Assembly (NCBI RefSeq): GCF_021347895.1
Contig: NC_067116.1
Coordinates: forward strand, 36,157,639-36,221,638
From: Acanthochromis polyacanthus
Lineage: Eukaryota > Chordata > Actinopteri > Pomacentridae
Direction of reading: 5' to 3'
Length of the DNA stretch: 64,000 bases
Under the pieces are notes generated by a model that saw only the letters and a program-made list of their open reading frames with translations, did not search any database and was not told the origin of the DNA. Both the position numbers and the translations under genes were made by a program. Positions 59,001 to 64,000 of the stretch are shown one piece after another (positions within the stretch are counted from its first letter, which is position 1; each line of letters begins with the position of its first letter).

Positions 59001-62000
59001 CTCACTGCTTGAGGGTATTTGCGTCCATGTGGTATGCGCTCGTATTCACCTTTAATTCATATTACAAGCTCTGCACATTCATTAATTAGAACTTGTTTTT
59101 TAGGACTTTTGGACTGCACCCTGATGGTAAAGATTATGTTTTTTTCTAGTAAGCACACATGATGAAACTCAAGTATTTCACTCTGATGCAACATTTACAC
59201 ATTCAAACCTGTGCATTCTGAATATTTTGCACATTTAAAAACTTGGTACATTATCAGGAAAAAATCTATGCGATATCATTATTTCCAATCACAGAACATC
59301 TCTGCCATAGCATTGTTTTTTATATAGATATGTATACTGACAGTCAATAGAAACTTTGAGGTAGAAATGTACGCAGAATTCTACTTGTAGGGGGGTTGTA
59401 ATTATTCATTGTGGATTTACTGATGATCTAGTGCCCTGGTCGTTGAGATAATGATGAGTTGTCATTTTGTCATGATTCATTGCACATGGGTTGGTCACTT
59501 TGCAAAAGTGAATCAAATACACACCAAGCAATACTCAGTGAGTATCTGCACAATTTGAGAATGGGTTTTGAAGGCCTATATAAAGGCCCAAAAAAGGCCA
59601 CAATTGTTAGTCCAGTGAACAGCATCATGCCACGTCTATCACATGAACAACGTCTCCGGGCACTGGGTATGGTGGAGGCCGGTTTGAGCTACAGTGATGT
59701 AGCCAGGCGTATGGGCTGTTCCCAACCCACAATCAGAAGCCTGGTCCAAAGCATGCGCTGACGGACTGCTGCATGCATCGAAGCAAATGGAGGCCATACT
59801 CGGTATTGACTGTTCTGACTTTGTGTTTGGCAGGTGCCGTTTTCTTTTGTGAAATTCTTTATTTTGAAATCATTCTTGAAACTTTAGATTTTTGTTTCTG
59901 TATGCCAATATGCTAAACAAATGATTCATTTGAAGAAAATCCAGTTTCGGGCTTCAAAATAAAAATTATGTTGAAAAATATGGTCTCAAAGTTTTTAATG
60001 ACTGTCAGTGTACAATATTGCAATTTTCCATATCCAGTGGATTCTGTGCAATATCTGAATTTCTACATATGAAAGAATCAGTACATTATCAAAGGTATTT
60101 ATGTATATTTCTTGTTTATTTCTAATTTCCACTGATGTTTCCTGCATGTTTGCTCTATCCTCTTTGCTGCTGTAACACTGTGGGATAAATAAAATCTTAT
60201 CTTTCCGTATAGGTACATAACTATCTCAGGCCAACCTGCTTGGTGACTCTGCTCAGCTCCGCCGCTATGTCACCTCCAGAGTTTCCGATTCCAATCACCA
60301 CAACCTTTTTATTCCTCCACTCTTCAGGAGTCTTGTAGTCTCTGCTGTGGAAATACTTCCCCGTAAAAGTGTCGATGCCTGAAGGAAATAAGACAGATTT
60401 GTGAGAGCTGTACATAAGTAGACATTGAAGTTTTGCAATCAAAGCACTGCTGGACCCACAGTTCAGGACATGATGCTGACAACTCTTATCACTGTGGATC
60501 ATCTCACTAAATAGTGCTATAAAACCACTTTGTTGGTTGCTAAAAGCTCAGTCGTACTGTGTCAAGGGTCGACTGATAAGCAACAGAATTCTCTTGTTAT
60601 GGTGTTGCAGCACAATCAGGAATAGAATAGAATAGAATAGAATAGTCACTTTAATGTCAACCAGAACATACACTAGTTGGTGCACATCATGACAGAAATT
60701 TCGATGAAGAAAGCTCGCCATTGGAGAGATAAAAAAAAACAAAAATCAAAAAATAATTTTAAATAAAAAACATTTCCAATATATACACGTAAAAAAAACA
60801 CACATACATACACATCCGCACATATTTATTCTACAGACAAGATAGAGCAGCAGTATTGCATGTAACATTGAAAAAAGTAGCAGCATTTATATTTTCACAG
60901 TGACAACAGGTGGACCTGCCCAGAAGGATTATTTGAGTTCAAGAGTCTGATGGCTTGGGGGATCAAACTGCTACAGAACCTGGCTGTTCTTGTTCTGATG
61001 CTGCAGAACCTCCTCCCAAAGGGGAGCAGGGAGAACAGACCACGGTGGGTGTGTAGAGTCTATCTGCTACTGAGTGAACTTGGTGAGTTGAGTTATGTGC
61101 TGTTTTTCAAGGCAGATTAATTACTAACCAAGGAAACTGATTTGCATCTGTGGTCAAACTTCAAATTCTTAGGTTTTCCATATTTTTAATCAGGGACAAC
61201 TTTTAAAAGTTTTCCTTCACTGTTGATGGGCTACTACTCTGCATATGTAACCAATCAGATGTGCTGTGGGCTACAGATAGAGGGATACAGATGTGGGGCA
61301 TTACCTGGGAAGTCATGGAGAGGCAGGTTGGGGTGGCAGTGATGTCCAACACAGATCATCACAGCATCAAAAATGTGTTTCTCCTTTTTGCCTTCACTGT
61401 TCTCCGTTTCAACATCCCACTGTCCTGAACGGGAAAAGTCTGATCTCTGCTTCACCTGCAGGACTCTGGTCTGGACAACAAGAAGACAGAAGAGAGTTTG
61501 CAGACTCATTTAATCATCACAAGTCATCATTTCTTGTCGTATGCATGAAAATGAAGGTGATAAGAGAAGTAAATGTAGGAAGTGAGCAAAGCGTCCTCAC
61601 ATTGAAGCGGATGTGCTTGATGAGCTTGAAGTGGTCGGCGTACATCCGATAATAGTCCATGATGAGGGTGTTGTGCATGAAGTTTGGGAAATGTGCGGGG
61701 ATGGGGAAGTCGCTGTAGCACATCATCTCCTTGGAGGTGTTGATGATGACAGAGTGGTAGATGCTGGCCCTGTCTGACTCTGGATTCTCCTGCAATAACA
61801 GCCAAGATGAGGGGAAAAAACATCATAATCTCTTATCAAATCTAGAGAAAAGTCCAACCTGTACACAGCGTCACAAACCTTAAACCTCCACAGGCCTCCG
61901 ATGTCATTGCTGCTTTCAAAGCAAACAGGCTCCAGCCCTTCATCCAGGCAGCACTTGATGCAGACCATACCTGAGCTGCCTGCTCCAATCACTGCCACGC

Positions 62001-62010
62001 GACGAGTCAT
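56087..62010 (-). CDS. fmo: Flavin-containing monooxygenase FMO-A3 (nine coding exons, 559 aa)
   Basis: Coding exons: 62010-61879, 61789-61601, 61470-61305, 60378-60236, 58595-58399, 57776-57629, 56992-56785, 56684-56612, 56510-56087. Sizes equal those of A1 and A2, and all junctions are [27 protein letters not shown] and FATGY are intact. Differences of note: GMVC replaces GLAC just after the FAD-binding glycines, and exon 5 reads [10 protein letters not shown] and PFDVF where A2 has [10 protein letters not shown] and PFGVF. Intron 5 carries a 325-bp foldback element and intron 4 a 676-bp Tc1 derivative; neither is close to a splice site. Homology with A1/A2 downstream stops only about 140 bp past the stop codon, so its 3' UTR and poly(A) site must differ. 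Confidence 0.93.
57826..58150. mobile_element. Mutator-like foldback MITE in FMO-A3 intron 5
   Basis: The 325-bp insertion is flanked by a 9-bp duplication TTTATTAAA (57,817-57,825 and 58,151-58,159). A1 and A2 have the single-copy site. It starts GGTAGT and ends ACTACC. Arms of about 100 bp are inverted copies rich in GTACGGACCCGTACCCGTAG; the block CACTTTCCATTTGCCA occurs on both sides in opposite sense. A loop segment (57,948-57,988) has CCCTAA-like repeats. A 9-bp duplication is typical of Mutator-like elements. No coding capacity is seen. Confidence 0.8.
59335..60010 (+). mobile_element. Tc1/mariner deletion derivative in FMO-A3 intron 4
   Basis: The 676-bp insertion has TA on both sides (59,333-59,334; 60,011-60,012) and ends TACTGACAGTC...GACTGTCAGTG as short inverted repeats. 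A1 and A2 have the empty site ATATGTACAATAT. A plus-strand frame from 59,627 encodes [20 protein letters not shown], then [20 protein letters not shown] and a stop at 59,761, which is the N-terminal helix-turn-helix of a Tc1/mariner transposase. The catalytic part is deleted. It belongs to a different family from the A1 element. Confidence 0.85.
60618..61060. repeat. LINE-derived repeat in FMO-A3 intron 3
   Basis: A GAATA array and TCACTTTAATGTCAACCAG stand at the left; at 60,935-61,055 a further block reads GATGGCTTGGGGGATCAAAC, then CAGAACCTCCTCCCAAAGGG and GGGAGAACAGACCACGGTGG. This block is common in fish LINE 5'-truncated copies. A1 lacks the inner 100 bp (its sequence jumps from AAGAGTCT to ATCTGCTAC), so A1 appears to have lost it. 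Confidence 0.6.
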
Positions 62011-62286
62011 ACTTCAGATCTATGAAAATAAATCCAATCAGTCTGAATGTCTTTTTTGGAAATTTGCCTTTTAAAAAACAATTAAATCTCATCACATCAC
62101 ACCACTAAAATTCTAACGGCAGAAAAGAAATGCTATCATCTGACACAAATACAATAAAATCTATGACAGTAAACAGGATGCATTTATTAACAGCAAGATT
62201 AATCTGTGACCTCGAGGTAGAAGAATTTGGTCAGATTGTTCGATATTTGTGATAAGGATGAACGCTCTCCCTTAACCAACACTTGT

Positions 62287-62494
62287 TTCTTTTAATTAAA
62301 TTTTCAATTTTATTCATTTAGCGCCAATTCCAGGTCAAATAGTCTCGATACGTTTTACAGAACCCATATGTCTGAACTCCCAGAGCAAGCCCTAAGGCCA
62401 CAGTGGGAAGAAAAACACCCTTTTAACAGGGAAGAAACCTGGAGCAGAATCCGGCTCTTTTGGCTTTTAATAGTCTTTTGGACTATTAAAAGCC
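62287..62494. repeat. Dispersed fish repeat with a perfect hairpin at its edge, only in A3
   Basis: About 180 bp with TTTAGCGCCAATTCCAGGTC, GAGCAAGCCCTAAGGCCACA and TTAACAGGGAAGAAACCTGG, a familiar dispersed fish repeat. It is absent from A2 at the same place. It ends in GGCTTTTAATAGTC-TTTTG-GACTATTAAAAGCC (62,462-62,494), a perfect 14-bp stem of which A2 has only the right arm. Confidence 0.65.
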
Positions 62495-62539
62495 AAATCA
62501 CTCTTAAATAGCTGAAACGACTATCCATCCAATATCTAC

Positions 62540-62865
62540 ACACCACTTAATCCTCATTGAGGTTGCAGGCGGAGCTGGATTCTATCCCAGCTGACATATG
62601 GCGAATTATGACATCCTGGACATGCCACCAGTCTATCACAGGGCTGGACATAGAGAGAAATAGCACATTCTCATTCAAACCTATGGAACAGTCTTTGGAT
62701 TGTGGGAGGAAGCCGGAGAACCTCCAGTAAACCCATGAACACAGAGGGAGAACATGCAAACTCAACGCAGAAAGATCCCAGGTCGAGGCTGGGACATGAA
62801 GCAGGGATCTTCTAGCTGCATGGCCACAGTGCTAACCACTCAACAACTGTGCAGCCCCTTAACTA
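62540..62865. repeat. LINE-type 3' repeat in the FMO-A3 5' UTR intron
   Basis: Orthologous in position to 51,690-52,015 of A2 and of the same family (TATCCCAGCTGACATATGGC, GGATTGTGGGAGGAAGCCGG, GTGCTAACCACTCAAC). It therefore predates the A2/A3 duplication or was spread by conversion. Confidence 0.75.
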
Positions 62866-63603
62866 TATTATTTTTAATTAAAACAAGCATCAATAACCTA
62901 TGAAACAAATCTAACCCGAACCCTAAAAATGGGCAACTCTGGTGTAACCAAGTGGATGATTCCAAAATCTTTCTATGCAATATCCAATTTTTCTTTGTAT
63001 AAATCAAATAAATAGGATGAATTACAAGGAACACAGTTTCAGAACTGTGGCTCTTGCTTTTCTGCACTCACTGATGGATAAATATGGAGCATGGACTGAC
63101 TTTAGAAAGAAATTAGGATGATTTTACCTTGCTTAGAGCACAATGTCACACATTTCAGATTCATGTTTGCTCTAAAATACCTTAAAACATGCCATTAAAA
63201 GGTTAAAATTTGAAGATGTGTGGGCTAGGCTGAGCTTCCAGTGTTTTATTTCAGATCCTAACAACGCTTTACGTGTTTTTTCTTTCGCAAACAAGAGGGT
63301 GTATGCATGCAGGAAGCATGAAACAAGTATGGTTTTTCTAACTTTTACGCGTTGATTAAATCAGGCTTTCCCCTATTCAGTCTAATCAATCTAGCTTCAT
63401 TTACTCTGCTGATTTGTGTCGACATTTAATGGCATAAAGTTCACCAGTACTTAATATGTGGCTTCTGTTCTTCGTCAGCGAGTTTACAACCGCTGCAGCG
63501 ATCCAAGCTGTCATGTTTGCCGAACTTGGTTTTCCAGCCGTCATATTTAAAAATGTTGCACAGATGTACCCAAACGTTGCAACCTATTATCCAGATGTCT
63601 TAC

Positions 63604-63707
63604 CTTTCTGCAGCTCAAGTCAGGAAACAGCTTCTTCGTGTTGTATGCACACGGTCTGAGGTTGCATGGAGCTGGACGGTGGGCGGAGTGAAGCTTCTTC
63701 TATTTAT
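63604..63707 (-). promoter_or_regulatory. fmo: FMO-A3 TATA promoter and non-coding first exon
   Basis: ATAAATAG at 63,707-63,700, CTTCACTCCGCCCACC downstream, and a donor GCAGAAAG/GTAAGA after 63,604, as in A1 and A2. The acceptor is at 62,020, 9 nt plus before the start codon. Confidence 0.65.
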
Positions 63708-64000
63708 CCTGAACTGAACCTGCAGCGTCACACTTATTTAACAGGAGGAAAAGCAAACAGACAAACACTACTCTTTGCCTAAACATTCCATACATGCTCC
63801 ATTTTATAGTCAATGTCATGAACCCGAGAGGGTTTCTAGCTTTACAAGTTAAAAGAAGCAGTAGAACCTAATGCCTTACATGCACTCTGATGAGAAATGA
63901 TGGTTTGGATGTTTTGTTTTGTTTGTTTGTTATGTAAATGTTTGTGCTCCAAACCAAAAATGGTCGTGAGCCTGAAATTAATAAATGAAACGAAATGAAA
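63708..64000. other. FMO-A3 upstream flank to the window end
   Basis: The first 200 bp align with the A1 and A2 upstream flanks. Homology fades near 63,905 into a GTTT-rich run, so the right edge of the A3 unit may be here. No gene is seen. Confidence 0.6.

Overview
This window is vertebrate nuclear DNA, most likely from a teleost fish. The grounds are large spliced genes with GT-AG introns, a CpG-rich promoter, tetranucleotide microsatellites, fish-type Tc1 elements and LINE tails, and a PRRC2C-FMO neighbourhood. As I recall the human map, PRRC2C also lies next to the FMO cluster on chromosome 1 in the same relative orientation. All main genes lie on the minus strand.

Left third (1-23,760): the last 23 codons of an unidentified plus-strand gene converge tail to tail on PRRC2C. 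I could assemble PRRC2C as 33 coding exons that join in phase into 2,819 codons plus stop. Its 3' UTR is at about 100-1,775, its start codon at 18,152, and its probable 5' UTR exon and promoter lie in a CpG-rich stretch at 23,040-23,760. One MITE-like element sits in an intron.

Middle (23,760-29,144): no gene. It holds two opposed GATA-type microsatellites, an ATCC array with a LINE-like tail, and the 3' flank of the first FMO gene.

Right half (27,558-64,000): a tandem array of three flavin-containing monooxygenase genes (A1 29,145-35,546; A2 46,404-51,408; A3 56,087-62,010). All three are open across nine coding exons of identical size (132, 189, 166, 143, 197, 148, 208, 73, 424 nt; 559 aa), and each has a matching TATA-type promoter and non-coding first exon about 1.1-1.6 kb upstream. 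The two spacers hold decayed remains of a second FMO type (B1, B2), so the ancestral unit was probably an A+B gene pair.

Because the three copies align, insertions in one copy can be read against empty sites in the others. A1 carries a full-length Tc1 element with an intact transposase, inserted 19 nt from a splice acceptor. A2 carries a probable solo LTR. A3 carries a 325-bp Mutator-like foldback element and a 676-bp Tc1/mariner deletion derivative. A2 and A3 share a LINE-like tail that A1 lacks. The A1-B1 spacer (37,260-41,540) is a patchwork of further transposon debris, including a broken THAP zinc-finger exon facing a minus-strand fragment, a tRNA-like SINE head and a large inverted repeat. 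I found no evidence of an unprecedented gene system. The interest lies in the evolution of the array and the clear insertion record.
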